Assembly (NCBI GenBank): GCA_016933025.1
Contig: JAFGBT010000005.1
Location: 1-64,000 of the forward strand
From: Spirochaetota bacterium
GTDB lineage: Bacteria; Spirochaetota; UBA4802; UBA5550
Direction: 5' to 3'
DNA: 64,000 bases
The position numbers and the translations under genes are program-made. The notes under the pieces are model-generated. The model was not told the DNA's origin and searched no databases. It saw nothing but the letters and a program-made list of their open reading frames with translations. Shown here in pieces: positions 19,301 to 28,147 of this stretch (position 1 is the first letter of the stretch; each line of letters begins with the position of its first letter).

Positions 19301-20051
19301 AATGAAACAGCTGAGCCGCTCTTTCGGCGGCCTTCGGGCGGTTGACGATGTCTCCTTCAACGTCGAGAAGAACAGCATCACCGCGGTCATCGGCCCGAAC
19401 GGCGCGGGCAAGACAACGCTCTTCAACTTGATATCCGGAGCGCTGGCGCCGGATTCCGGGGAGGCGTACATCGACGGCCGCCCTATCCACCGCCTTCCGC
19501 CGTACCGGATCGCCCGCCACGGCATATCACGAACCTTCCAGAACATCAAGCTGTTCCCGCACATGACGGTGCTCGAGAACGTCATGATTGGCAGGCATAT
19601 CCGGAGCCGCTCCGGCTTTCTCTCGGCGATGCTGCGCCTGCCGGGAAGCCGGGCCGAGGAGCAGCAGATACAGGAGCGTTCAATGGAGATCCTTGCCCTC
19701 ATGGGCATTGAAGGCATCGCCGGCCAGGAGGCCGGGAGCCTACCCTTCGGGAAACAGCGCATCGTCGAGTTCGCGCGGGCTCTCGCGACTGAACCGTCGC
19801 TTCTTCTCCTGGATGAGCCCGCGGCCGGCCTGAACATGTATGAGACCGCACAGGTCTCCGAGCTGATCACGAAGATCCGGGGCCGCGGCGTCACCGTGCT
19901 GGTGATTGAGCACGACATGTCGCTGGTCATGAACATATCGGATATGATTGTCGTTCTATCCTCCGGGAAAAAAATAGCCGAAGGCCTTCCGTCTGATATT
20001 CAGAAAAACAGAGAGGTAATACGGGTTTACCTGGGGGAGGACAATGCTTAA
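19287..20051 (+). CDS. livG: Branched-chain-type ABC transporter ATP-binding protein (LivG-like)
   Basis: A 254-residue ATPase with Walker A GPNGAGKTTLFN (about 36-47) and Walker B LLLLDEPAAGLN. The signature motif is degenerate: the usual LSGG is replaced by LPFGKQR, as in many LivG proteins (LPYGQQR). The IARHGISRTFQNIKLFPHMT segment is typical of LivG. Together with LivF it powers uptake. It overlaps both neighbours (14 and 8 bases), indicating a tight operon. Confidence 0.93.
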   Translation: MSFLEMKQLSRSFGGLRAVDDVSFNVEKNSITAVIGPNGAGKTTLFNLISGALAPDSGEAYIDGRPIHRLPPYRIARHGISRTFQNIKLFPHMTVLENVMIGRHIRSRSGFLSAMLRLPGSRAEEQQIQERSMEILALMGIEGIAGQEAGSLPFGKQRIVEFARALATEPSLLLLDEPAAGLNMYETAQVSELITKIRGRGVTVLVIEHDMSLVMNISDMIVVLSSGKKIAEGLPSDIQKNREVIRVYLGEDNA

Positions 20052-20778
20052 GATACGGAACCTCCATTCAGGGTACGGGAACCTCAGGATATTAAAGGGC
20101 GTTTCCCTCCATGTCAACCCGGGCGAGATCGTCACTATTATAGGCGGCAACGGCTCTGGCAAGAGCACGCTGCTCCAGACCGTGGCGGGCATGATACCAG
20201 TTGAGGAAGGCGAGGTGCTCTTTAAGGGCCGGAGCATTGGCGGCGAGACGCCGGAAAAAATCGTGGCCGCGGGTTGCTCCCTGGTGCCAGAGGGAAGGAT
20301 GATTTTCAACGCGATGTCCGTTCGCGAGAACCTCATACTGGGCGCCTACACGCGGTTCCGGAGTGACCGGAGCGGGGACGTGGCTTCAGACCTTGAGGCA
20401 GTTTACGGCATGTTCCCGCGGCTCAGGGAGCGCGAGAACCAGCTGGGAGGTACGCTGTCAGGGGGGGAGCAGCAGATGCTTGCCATCGGCAGGGCCCTGA
20501 TGGCCAGGCCGAAACTCATGATGCTTGATGAGCCCTCGATGGGCCTGGCTCCCATCATCGTGAAGCTTATTTTCGAGGAGGTGAGGAAGCTGCGCGACGC
20601 GGGCAATACGATACTGCTGGTGGAGCAGAACGCGCGTGCGGCCCTCCGCATAGCCGACCGCGGTTATGTGATAGAGACCGGACAGATGGTCCTGGAGGGG
20701 ACGTCGGAAGAGCTCCTGAACAATAACGATGTCCAGCGGGCCTATCTCGGTAAAGATTACAAGAGTATCAGCGAATGA
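20044..20778 (+). CDS. livF: Branched-chain-type ABC transporter ATP-binding protein (LivF-like)
   Basis: A 244-residue ATPase with Walker A GGNGSGKSTLLQ (about 36-47), an intact LSGGEQQMLAIGRALM signature and Walker B LMMLDEPSMGLAP. The FNAMSVRENLILGAY segment is typical of LivF. It is the second nucleotide-binding subunit of the transporter. The ligase gene starts 13 bases after its stop. Confidence 0.93.
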   Translation: MLKIRNLHSGYGNLRILKGVSLHVNPGEIVTIIGGNGSGKSTLLQTVAGMIPVEEGEVLFKGRSIGGETPEKIVAAGCSLVPEGRMIFNAMSVRENLILGAYTRFRSDRSGDVASDLEAVYGMFPRLRERENQLGGTLSGGEQQMLAIGRALMARPKLMMLDEPSMGLAPIIVKLIFEEVRKLRDAGNTILLVEQNARAALRIADRGYVIETGQMVLEGTSEELLNNNDVQRAYLGKDYKSISE

Positions 20779-20791
20779 AAGGGGGTCGGCC

Positions 20792-22090
20792 ATGATATAC
20801 AATCCGAAATATGAAACGATGCCTCGCGAGGAGATAGAACAACTGCAGATCGAGAGGCTGCAGAGCACCCTGAACAGGGTGTGTCGCAATGTCGCTTTCT
20901 ACAAGAGCGTCTTCGATGAAAGCGCCACGGATATCGAGAAGATCAGGAGTATCAGGGACCTCGTTCATTTGCCCTTCACGACCAAGGAAGATTTGAGGAA
21001 GAGCTATCCCTATAACATGTTCGCGGTCCCGCTTCGCGATATCGTGCGGATCCATTCCACCACCGGCCGCACCGGGAGGCCGATCGCCATCGGGCTCACG
21101 AGAAACGATATTGTCAACTGGTCGGAATTGGTCGCCCGTGTGCTGGCGGCGACCGGGGTAACGGATAACGACTTCGTTCAGATCGCTTTTGACTATAACA
21201 TGTTCACAGGAGGGTTCGGGCTCCACTACGGCGCGGAAAAGCTGGGGGCCTCGGTCATCCCTTCATCGCAGATGAGCAACATCCAGCGGCAGATCCATAT
21301 CATGAAGGATTACAAGACGACCGTGCTCCTCAGCACGCCGAGCTATGCCGTGCGCATCGCGAACAACCTGGCGGACATGGGGATACATCCTGACGAGCTG
21401 AACCTGAAGGTCGGGCTGTTTGGCGCAGAGCCATGGGGGGAGAATACACGGGGCAGGATCGAGGACAAGCTGCACATATCGGCCTTCAATATCTACGGCA
21501 TCAACGAAATGATGGGCCCGGGCGTTTCAGGAGAATGTTCCGAGAAGAACGGCCTCCATATCAACGAGGACCAGTATATCGTGGAGATCATCGATCCGCT
21601 GAGCTGGGAGCAGCTCCCGCCCGGCCAGGAGGGAGAGCTGGTCATCACCACGATTTCGCGCGAGGGGTTTCCGCTCATACGGTACCGGACCGGAGACATC
21701 TCCGCCATCATGGAAGGAACCTGCGCCTGCGGCCGCACCACCCTGCGGATGAAGCACATCGCCGCGCGTTCCGACGATATGGTCGTCATCAACGGCATCA
21801 ACGTTTTCCCCTCCCAGATCGGCGAGATACTGCGGAGGTCCGGCTGCGGCGAGGCGCAGTTCCAGATAATCATGGATAACATCAGGGGTGACGACGTGAT
21901 GGAAGTGAGGGTGGAGCTTCTTGACAGCATGTTCAACGATGAAATCAAGGAGCTCATGCGGCTCAAGAACTTTATCACCGAAAGCATCGAGCGGGAAATG
22001 GGGGTGGCAGCGCGGGTCTCGCTCGCCGAGCAGGGGACGCTTCGCAAGACCCCCGAGGGGAGGGTGCGTCCGGTTATCGACAACCGGTAG
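20792..22090 (+). CDS. Phenylacetate-CoA ligase-like AMP-forming enzyme (PaaK family)
   Basis: A 432-residue member of the PaaK-type acyl-adenylate family, at the expected length of about 430. I use the ATG at 20792 (AAAGGGGG upstream). The ATP-binding motif reads STTGRTGRP in place of the usual SSGTTGKP; GAEPWGENTR, YGINEMMGPGVSGEC and IRYRTGDIS follow in the family order. The C-terminal AMP-binding_C2 domain starts near 330 (ARSDDMVVINGINVFPSQI). It would convert an aryl or other carboxylic acid, ATP and CoA to the acyl-CoA plus AMP and PPi. As the last gene of the livKHMGF operon, it suggests the imported ligand is activated on entry. The actual acid is not known. Confidence 0.85.
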   Translation: MIYNPKYETMPREEIEQLQIERLQSTLNRVCRNVAFYKSVFDESATDIEKIRSIRDLVHLPFTTKEDLRKSYPYNMFAVPLRDIVRIHSTTGRTGRPIAIGLTRNDIVNWSELVARVLAATGVTDNDFVQIAFDYNMFTGGFGLHYGAEKLGASVIPSSQMSNIQRQIHIMKDYKTTVLLSTPSYAVRIANNLADMGIHPDELNLKVGLFGAEPWGENTRGRIEDKLHISAFNIYGINEMMGPGVSGECSEKNGLHINEDQYIVEIIDPLSWEQLPPGQEGELVITTISREGFPLIRYRTGDISAIMEGTCACGRTTLRMKHIAARSDDMVVINGINVFPSQIGEILRRSGCGEAQFQIIMDNIRGDDVMEVRVELLDSMFNDEIKELMRLKNFITESIEREMGVAARVSLAEQGTLRKTPEGRVRPVIDNR

Positions 22091-22096
22091 GTCCGG

Positions 22097-22516
22097 TCAT
22101 TCGCCGCAGATGCGGAACGAACCTTCTCTCAGAAAATCCAGAAGGGCGCGGTTATCATCCCCCGCCGTTTCTTCAAGCGCCTGAGACAGGTGCAGGGCGT
22201 CGCCTTCCGAAACGACCTGGTTTTTCCTTTCATGGTAATTCCCGTCCCATTCGAAGAGCTCGCGCGCGACGTGAAATATGAGAAAAAGATTGTAGAGATA
22301 GTCGTACAGGGAATCGTATATGTCATCGACCTGGCAGGAGAAATCATACCGGGTACCTTCTTCCTCCCACCCGTTGGCGCGGGCCTCCGCGAGGAACCGG
22401 GACCACTCTCCGTCGCTCACCGTGAGGGACCTCATGGTCGAGAGGTTCATAAGGGTGTACGCCATACCGGGATATAATGCCGTTCGGCGTAAAATGTCAA
22501 AGGAATTTTCACACAA
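22097..22516 (-). CDS. Hypothetical protein, 139 residues
   Basis: I do not recognise the family. The product is acidic and rich in Trp, Tyr and Glu, with no signal peptide or transmembrane segment; a helix-rich fold is likely (SLYDYLYNLFLIFHVARELF). A TTG start at 22516 is preceded by AAGGAAG 7 bases upstream; an ATG at 22465 is the alternative but has no ribosome binding site. It converges with the ligase gene, with 6 bases between stops. Confidence 0.55.
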   Translation of the reverse strand: MCENSFDILRRTALYPGMAYTLMNLSTMRSLTVSDGEWSRFLAEARANGWEEEGTRYDFSCQVDDIYDSLYDYLYNLFLIFHVARELFEWDGNYHERKNQVVSEGDALHLSQALEETAGDDNRALLDFLREGSFRICGE

Positions 22517-22625
22517 TATCGTTCTTCCTTTTTATCGGGCGGCCGATCGAAAAAATTGTTATTGAATAATTTTCATTATTACTGATCATGGTGCCATGAT
22601 TGAAACAGATATGGAGGGTCGGTAA

Positions 22626-23555
22626 ATGAAAAAGATCGGTCTCATCATCAACCCGCATGCGAGAGGGATAAAAAAAATGAACATCGACCCCCTCGAGTAT
22701 TTTACGGATATATCCGAGGGATATGTGGATGTGCGCGTCACTAAAAGCCTCGCGGAGGTTGACCCGGTAATCAGGGAGTTTAAAAAACTGGAGGTTCCCT
22801 GCGTGGCCATTGCCGGCGGCGACGGGACGCATCACCATGTGCTGTCGCACATGATCAACATTTACAAGAAGGACCATGTGCCACCCATCCTTCACCTCAG
22901 AGCGGGAACCATGAACACTCAGCCGCGCACGATCAACCTCAAGGGGAAACCGGGTGAAATATTGAAGAGGATCGTCGCCATACTGAAAGAGAACGGAACC
23001 CCTAAAACCTTTGTGCGCGACACAATACGCGTCGGCGACGGTTATGGATTCATCTTTGGCGTGGGGATGACGGCGAATTTTCTCGCCGAGTATTACAAGG
23101 GAGAGGGGACCGGACCCAAGAAGGCGCTGCAGACGATCTGGATGGCCGTCAAGGGCGTGGCCATGGGCGCGGAAGTAGGCACCCTCTTTGACCGGCTGGA
23201 CTGTAAGGTGGAAATAGACGGGAGTCTGGTGCCGCACAATGATTTTATCGCGGTCATCGCGGCAACGGTCGACGATATCGGTATAGGCTTCAAGCCGCTC
23301 TACCGCGCCTACGAGAAGGAAGGGACCTTCCATGTCCTTTCCGTCGGCTGTGAGCCGTCGGTCATCGTAAAGAACCTTCCGAAAATAAAGACGGGGAAGC
23401 CGGTCAAACACCCGTATGTGTTCGACAGCATCGGCAAGAAACTGGTGATTACGTCGGATAAAAAAATGCGCTACACTATTGACGGGGACCTATATGAATC
23501 CAGCGGGAAACTGATCGCTGAAGCCGGCCCGGCTGTTAAACTCGTTTATGTATGA
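22626..23555 (+). CDS. Diacylglycerol/sphingosine-kinase-like lipid kinase
   Basis: A 309-residue cytosolic or membrane-peripheral protein of the DAGK catalytic superfamily (YegS/DgkB-like, about 300 residues). It has the KIGLIINPHARG opening, the ATP-binding GGDGTHHHVLSHM motif (residues about 64-76) and the LHLRAGTMNT segment corresponding to the usual LPxGTxND, here with Met-Asn-Thr. The C-terminal half has the GVGMTANFLAEYY and DGD-L (YTIDGDLYESSGKL) motifs. It probably phosphorylates diacylglycerol or another lipid for phospholipid recycling. It stands alone, with a GGAGGG site before the ATG. Confidence 0.85.
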   Translation: MKKIGLIINPHARGIKKMNIDPLEYFTDISEGYVDVRVTKSLAEVDPVIREFKKLEVPCVAIAGGDGTHHHVLSHMINIYKKDHVPPILHLRAGTMNTQPRTINLKGKPGEILKRIVAILKENGTPKTFVRDTIRVGDGYGFIFGVGMTANFLAEYYKGEGTGPKKALQTIWMAVKGVAMGAEVGTLFDRLDCKVEIDGSLVPHNDFIAVIAATVDDIGIGFKPLYRAYEKEGTFHVLSVGCEPSVIVKNLPKIKTGKPVKHPYVFDSIGKKLVITSDKKMRYTIDGDLYESSGKLIAEAGPAVKLVYV

Positions 23556-23679
23556 TACTCTAAAAAAATAAAAAACTCTTGAATTTTTTATTTTTCACTG
23601 CTCATTTTTGTTGTATTATATGAAAATGCGGCATTTAGCGGAATGGATGAAAGGTGATAAAAATAAAGGAGGATTTACT

Positions 23680-24660
23680 ATGAAAAAGTTGTCCGTCGTC
23701 ATAATGGCAGCGGCATGTATCACGGCATTCCACATCCGTGAGGCAAAGGCCTGGGTCACATACGCCACGAGCATCCCGGGCTCGAGTTCATTTGTGGGAG
23801 ATACGCTGCTCAAATACCAGCGACAGGCAAAACTGGTTAAAGGCTTTGCAAACGCCAGCGCGTATTCGGCGCACGTGGCCACCGTTCGCGGATATCAGGG
23901 TTACGATAAATTCTGCATAACGGCCGGGACAATGGCGGCCGCTCAGGTTCCTGCCACCTCGCTGGACCTCGGGTATTATAAAAAGCTCGGCGATCGCCTG
24001 ACGAAAGAGGGGGATATCTATGTCGGCGTGGCATGGAACGCCTGGTCGCTGAATGTAGGGGTAAAGCTCCCGGCAGACTTCTACATCTCGGCAAAGTTCG
24101 GCAAGCTCACCTATTCATACTGGGATTTCGACTTTGACGGCATGAACGCGGGGGGCATGATAAACTATCAGCTGGTAAAACAGAAGGCGCCTCCGGTGAA
24201 ATTTATCCTCTGGCGCGGGCTCTCTATCGGAACCGGTTTTATATGGCAGTACAACAATACGCTCTACCATTATAGATCGATCCCCACGGCCTCCGGCATT
24301 TTCGCCATGAAGCCGGTATTAAAAATTTACGCCAAATCGGAAAGCTATGTCATACCACTGGAGCTGTCGACTGCGATACGGCTTCTCTGGGTCATCAATA
24401 TTCATGTGGGCGGCGGTATAGATTTCGCATGGGGATCTTCCCGTCTCAATTATTCCTCATACGGGGCCATAACCGACGGCTCAATGGTCGGGTTATACAC
24501 AGTGTATGGAAGGCAGGGCGGTACGGGCCCGACGAAGTTTCTCCCCAAGGTTTTCTGCGGCCCCGGCTTCAGCTTTGGTCCCGTTATCATCGACATTCCC
24601 TTCACCTATTATTTCAATAACGGGTTTAACCTCGGCGTAACGCTGGGCGTTGTCTGGTAA
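23680..24660 (+). CDS. Secreted beta-barrel-like protein, unknown function
   Basis: The start at 23680 has a strong AAAGGAGG site and opens a signal peptide (residues 1-24, ending near REAKA). The 326-residue product is rich in Tyr, Trp and Gly, with alternating hydrophobic strands (FYISAKFGKLTYSYW, LSIGTGFIWQYNN, FSFGPVIIDIPFTYYF) and ends GVTLGVVW with a terminal aromatic. This composition suggests an outer-membrane beta-barrel like the one encoded at 5212. No named family is recognised. A GC-rich hairpin follows the stop. Confidence 0.6.
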   Translation: MKKLSVVIMAAACITAFHIREAKAWVTYATSIPGSSSFVGDTLLKYQRQAKLVKGFANASAYSAHVATVRGYQGYDKFCITAGTMAAAQVPATSLDLGYYKKLGDRLTKEGDIYVGVAWNAWSLNVGVKLPADFYISAKFGKLTYSYWDFDFDGMNAGGMINYQLVKQKAPPVKFILWRGLSIGTGFIWQYNNTLYHYRSIPTASGIFAMKPVLKIYAKSESYVIPLELSTAIRLLWVINIHVGGGIDFAWGSSRLNYSSYGAITDGSMVGLYTVYGRQGGTGPTKFLPKVFCGPGFSFGPVIIDIPFTYYFNNGFNLGVTLGVVW

Positions 24661-24669
24661 TCCAACCGC

Positions 24670-24693
24670 AGGGGCGTCCGTCCGGACGCCCCT
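24670..24693 (+). terminator. Hairpin after the 23680 gene
   Basis: AGGGGCGTCC (24670-24679), loop GTCC and GGACGCCCCT (24684-24693) form a perfect 10-base-pair stem 10 bases after the stop codon. There is no T-run, so termination would be imperfect or factor-assisted. Confidence 0.5.
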
Positions 24694-24817
24694 GTCCGGC
24701 CATAAAATCGATGATTATTATCCAATTTGATGATTTTAAAAAAATTGCTTGTATTATCGCGACGGGGAACTACTATCATTTTCCTGTCAGAATTCTAAAG
24801 ACAAGGAGTATTATGGT

Positions 24818-26278
24818 ATGATAAAAAAGCTTCTCAAAATATTGGGCGGTTTTATAGGAATTATTATTCTCCTCATTGTCGCTGCGAGCCTAGCCATTAT
24901 GTTTATCGTTACCAAACAGCGCGTCGAGGACCAGATGAAGAAGGCCCTGAACCGGCATGTCCAGATCCAGGACATCAAGGTAGGGGTATTCTCCATTGTA
25001 TCGGGGATAGAGGTGAACAGGGTCGTCATTTCCAATTTCAAGACCGAAAAGCAGCTTGAGGCCCTGAACGGGAAGCCTGTTCCGGCGAATGATGTTTTCG
25101 CCAGCATGGAATCCCTCAGGCTGAAGCTCAAGTTCCTGCCGCTGTTGAAGAAGCAATTCCAGCTGAATGAACTGGTGCTTTACTCCCCGACGATCAATGT
25201 CTCTAAAAACAAGAACGGAATATTCAACTTCGACGACCTCACCAGGCCAAAGAAGCTGACCAAGGAAGAGAAGGCCGAGCTTGAGAAGAAGAAGGCGGAG
25301 GAGGCAAAAAAGGCCAAGGAGCCGAAAAAACCCCTTACCGCCGACGATATCCCGGTCGCAATCAGCATCGGGGAAGTGGGCGTAAAAAACGGCACGGTCA
25401 ATTACTACGACGGCACGTATAACCAGAGATTCCAGGTATACAAGCTGACGACGCTGGTGCACGGCATAAAGATTGACCCGAAGGACCTTGAAAAGAAAGA
25501 TATCGCGAAGGTGAAAGTATACATGGGCGTGAAGACCGTGGGGCCCATGAAAACCGGGAGCGTCAAGTCGTTCGATATCGTCTTAGATATCAGCGGGAGC
25601 GTGAAGCCGTTCGACGTCAAGACCCGGAAGCTGGAGCCGGAGATATCCATGCACGTCGGGTCGCCCGACGGGCAGTTCACCGGGCTCCAGATTTTTAACG
25701 CGGTTGCCGCCAACAATGTCCTGACCAAGTATATTGGAGATGCCCTGTCGTTCCTGAAAGGCAAGCAGTCGTGGAAGGGATCGAAGCTGGCATACGTGGA
25801 TGTCTGGTACAAGGCCGGCGTCGCCAAGCTGTCGAACGGCAACCTGAAACTCCGGGAGTGCAGGCTCCTGTTTGACGGCATGACCAACACCATCACCAAG
25901 GCCATGGATGTCAACCTCGAGCTGGAGCTCCTGAAAGAACGGCACAATGCGGTGAAAGTCGGCATCAGGAAGCAGGTCGAGTCAGGCCTCAAACAGCTGG
26001 GCGCGAAAAAATACGCAAATCCCGAAAAGATAACCGAAGTGGCGATGAAGCCTCTGGTGAACAAGAACGGGATGATCTACATGAAGTTCAAGATCGACGG
26101 CACGGTATCCAAGCCCGAGGCGAAACTGACCTTCCCGGCCCTCGGCTCGATTGGTGACATTATTAAGCAGGTCGCCGGCGACGTCCTTATGGAAGCCGGC
26201 AAAGAGGCGGGCAAGAAGGCAATCGAGGAAGGGGGCAAGCAGTTGATAAAGAAAGTACCCAAAATCAAGCTCTTTTAA
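24818..26278 (+). CDS. AsmA-like envelope protein
   Basis: The ATG at 24818 (AAGGAG upstream) opens a 486-residue protein with one N-terminal transmembrane anchor (about 10-35), followed by VEDQMKKALNRHVQIQDIKVGVFSIVSGIEV, a typical AsmA/DUF748-like start. The large periplasmic part is beta-rich, with the NKNGIFNFDDL motif seen in AsmA proteins, and is interrupted at about 150-175 by a Lys/Glu-rich charged helix. AsmA-like proteins are inner-membrane-anchored bridge-type proteins linked to outer-membrane lipid homeostasis. It ends in Lys-rich KKVPKIKLF. It converges with the next gene through a bidirectional terminator. Confidence 0.75.
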   Translation: MIKKLLKILGGFIGIIILLIVAASLAIMFIVTKQRVEDQMKKALNRHVQIQDIKVGVFSIVSGIEVNRVVISNFKTEKQLEALNGKPVPANDVFASMESLRLKLKFLPLLKKQFQLNELVLYSPTINVSKNKNGIFNFDDLTRPKKLTKEEKAELEKKKAEEAKKAKEPKKPLTADDIPVAISIGEVGVKNGTVNYYDGTYNQRFQVYKLTTLVHGIKIDPKDLEKKDIAKVKVYMGVKTVGPMKTGSVKSFDIVLDISGSVKPFDVKTRKLEPEISMHVGSPDGQFTGLQIFNAVAANNVLTKYIGDALSFLKGKQSWKGSKLAYVDVWYKAGVAKLSNGNLKLRECRLLFDGMTNTITKAMDVNLELELLKERHNAVKVGIRKQVESGLKQLGAKKYANPEKITEVAMKPLVNKNGMIYMKFKIDGTVSKPEAKLTFPALGSIGDIIKQVAGDVLMEAGKEAGKKAIEEGGKQLIKKVPKIKLF

Positions 26279-26303
26279 AAGCGCAACATTGCATTCGATT
26301 GAT

Positions 26304-26329
26304 AGGGCGGGGCCTGGCGGCCCCGCCCT
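26304..26329. terminator. Bidirectional terminator hairpin
   Basis: AGGGCGGGGCC (26304-26314), loop TGGC and GGCCCCGCCCT (26319-26329) form a perfect 11-base-pair stem between convergent genes ending at 26278 and 26333. A short T-rich stretch follows on the plus side. Confidence 0.7.
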
Positions 26330-26332
26330 CTG

Positions 26333-26716
26333 TTATTTCAGCATAAAGCTCGCCACGCACACCGTCCCGGCGGCGATCCTCAGAAAGGCTTCGACCCGGA
26401 CGATTTTTTTGATGCCGTCGTCTTTCATCTCTCCAGCGACCGATTGAAACATGGCCCTTATTTTATCCGGGTACAGGAGTACAAAGGGACCGGTGAGAAC
26501 GGCGAAGAGCCCGATAATAAAGATGAACGGAGAAATGGGACCGTTGTACAGGGTGAGCGGGAATCCACCCGCTATAAGCGCGATCCCATGAAGAAAGAAT
26601 GCTTTTTGGGACACCCACGCCTTCCAGAACGCGAATGCGCGAAGAGGCAGGCCCGCTTCCACAGATCCGACGAAGACAAGAAGAATTCCGATCGACAGAA
26701 TGTAGATATTCAGCAC
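26333..26716 (-). CDS. Small membrane protein, unknown function
   Basis: A GTG start at 26716 has a good GGGAGGAA site about 6 bases upstream and gives a 127-residue product. A longer in-frame reading to 26758 would run deep into the upstream hydrolase gene. About four hydrophobic segments are visible (LNIYILSIGILLVFVGSV, AFFLHGIALIAGGFPL, FIFIIGLFAVLTGPFVLLY and a C-terminal one). No family is recognised. It overlaps the end of the hydrolase gene by 7 bases and is therefore translationally coupled to it. Confidence 0.65.
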   Translation of the reverse strand: MLNIYILSIGILLVFVGSVEAGLPLRAFAFWKAWVSQKAFFLHGIALIAGGFPLTLYNGPISPFIFIIGLFAVLTGPFVLLYPDKIRAMFQSVAGEMKDDGIKKIVRVEAFLRIAAGTVCVASFMLK

Positions 26717-27492
26717 GATACAGTTCCTCCCGCTGACTCGTGCACGCCATTCAGCCATGCCAGGATGGCATGGCTGAACAGGGCAATGTCGCTGTCACGA
26801 GTGAGGTTGTGATCCCCGTCGCCGATGATTATTTTTTTCAGAGGGACACTTAGGTTTTCTTCGAGGAGCGCGACGTTTAAAGGGTCAACAACCCTGTCGA
26901 GTTCTCCGTGGAAGGCGAGCACGGGCGCCTTGATGCTCCTGACAGCGCCGATCATGTCGATTGAGAGTATCTCCCGGAAAAAGGTGTTCTTGATCGCTAT
27001 TCCGTCCAGCGCCGTTGTGCCGTTCGGGGCAAGATCCTCGATGCCCTGAATGCCGGCGGCGGAAAGGATCAGCCTCCTGAGATCGACAGGCGCCGCTATC
27101 AGTATCAGGGAAAGGACGTCCTCGTGGTGCCGTGACGCGCAGAGTATCGTCACGGCGGCGCCCATGCTGGACCCCATGAGATGAAATTTCCTGACGCCCC
27201 GGCTCCTGAAAAAATCGATCGCCGCCGCGAGGTCCTCGGTTTCCTGAAGGATGGAGAGGCCGGATATATTCTCCCCGGATTCCCCCGCGAACGAAAAGTC
27301 GAAGGTCATGAGAGGACAACCCGCTGAGGCGATGTGCTCCGCAAGCCTGGTTATTTTATAGCCATCCTTGCTGGAGAAGAGGCCGTGGCTGAATATGACA
27401 CCGGTATTCCCGGCCGCGGAAGCGGAATAGATCCTTCCCGGCAGGAGCATGCCGCGGTTGTTTCTGATCATGATGTTTTCAACCGTGATCAT
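26710..27492 (-). CDS. Alpha/beta hydrolase
   Basis: A 260-residue cytosolic alpha/beta-hydrolase-fold protein. Motifs are GVIFSHGLFSSKDGY (oxyanion HG), the nucleophile elbow GSSMGAA (Ser about 109), FHGELDRVVDP with the acid residue, and GDGDHNL with the catalytic His. It resembles prolyl-oligopeptidase-like or esterase/lipase hydrolases. The substrate is unknown. It is the middle gene of a three-gene unit with 4- and 7-base overlaps. Confidence 0.85.
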   Translation of the reverse strand: MITVENIMIRNNRGMLLPGRIYSASAAGNTGVIFSHGLFSSKDGYKITRLAEHIASAGCPLMTFDFSFAGESGENISGLSILQETEDLAAAIDFFRSRGVRKFHLMGSSMGAAVTILCASRHHEDVLSLILIAAPVDLRRLILSAAGIQGIEDLAPNGTTALDGIAIKNTFFREILSIDMIGAVRSIKAPVLAFHGELDRVVDPLNVALLEENLSVPLKKIIIGDGDHNLTRDSDIALFSHAILAWLNGVHESAGGTVSC

Positions 27493-28016
27493 CTGGTCTT
27501 CGCCAGCTTAATGAGAGGCTCGAAATATCCTTCTGAGTTATTGCCGTCAATGACAATGGCAAGGGGCCGGAGGTAAAGGGTTTCTTTTTTGTTTTTCCTG
27601 ACTTTATGACCGCCGAAAAGAAAGTATGAGGATTGCGCCCTGACATACCCCTTGCTCCTGCGGCCGCTCCGGTGCTCTTCTTTCATCTCATAAATGTTGA
27701 TTTTCAGCTTGTTCCCTTCTTCGATTGTATATACTCCCTTGAAGAAGAGCGTCTCCATGTTGAGATACAGAACAACAAGAGCCCTGTAATTTGCGTATAG
27801 GCTGAATGCATACCCGTAATTTCCCGAGTACTTGAGGCGCCAGTTTCCCACGACGCTTGTAAATGAGAGGGGAATGTGCTCGTCGCCTGAGGCCGTGCGT
27901 TTGCTTGTATCAGCAGCGAATGCGTCGCCTGTTTGCCGGTCCGCTTCCCCAGTGAAAGGCAGCGGTGCGAGGGCGATGAGAGATAGCGACAGCATGGCAC
28001 GGAGTATTTTTTCCAT
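27489..28016 (-). CDS. Secreted hypothetical protein
   Basis: A 175-residue protein with an N-terminal signal peptide (about 1-22; further Ala sites near 35). The mature part contains WRLKYSGNYGYAFSLYANYRALVVLYLNM-type strands, suggesting a small lipocalin- or C2-like beta fold for binding, but no family is recognised. Its stop overlaps the start of the hydrolase gene by 4 bases, so it is the first gene of the unit. Confidence 0.55.
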   Translation of the reverse strand: MEKILRAMLSLSLIALAPLPFTGEADRQTGDAFAADTSKRTASGDEHIPLSFTSVVGNWRLKYSGNYGYAFSLYANYRALVVLYLNMETLFFKGVYTIEEGNKLKINIYEMKEEHRSGRRSKGYVRAQSSYFLFGGHKVRKNKKETLYLRPLAIVIDGNNSEGYFEPLIKLAKTR

Positions 28017-28109
28017 AGTCGATTATGGCAATCCTCGCCGGCCATTGTAAAGAAAAATTCTTATCGGCGCATAAAATCCGCCCTGGTTCGATAAAAACGC
28101 GGCATTGTG

Positions 28110-28138
28110 TTGACGCCCGGCCGTCTTGTTTATATATT
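28110..28138 (+). promoter_or_regulatory. tmRNA promoter
   Basis: TTGACG (28110-28115), a 17-base spacer and TATATT (28133-28138) end 9 bases before the first base of the mature tmRNA, which fits a transcript starting at or just before 28148. Confidence 0.75.
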
Positions 28139-28147
28139 GGCAATGCA

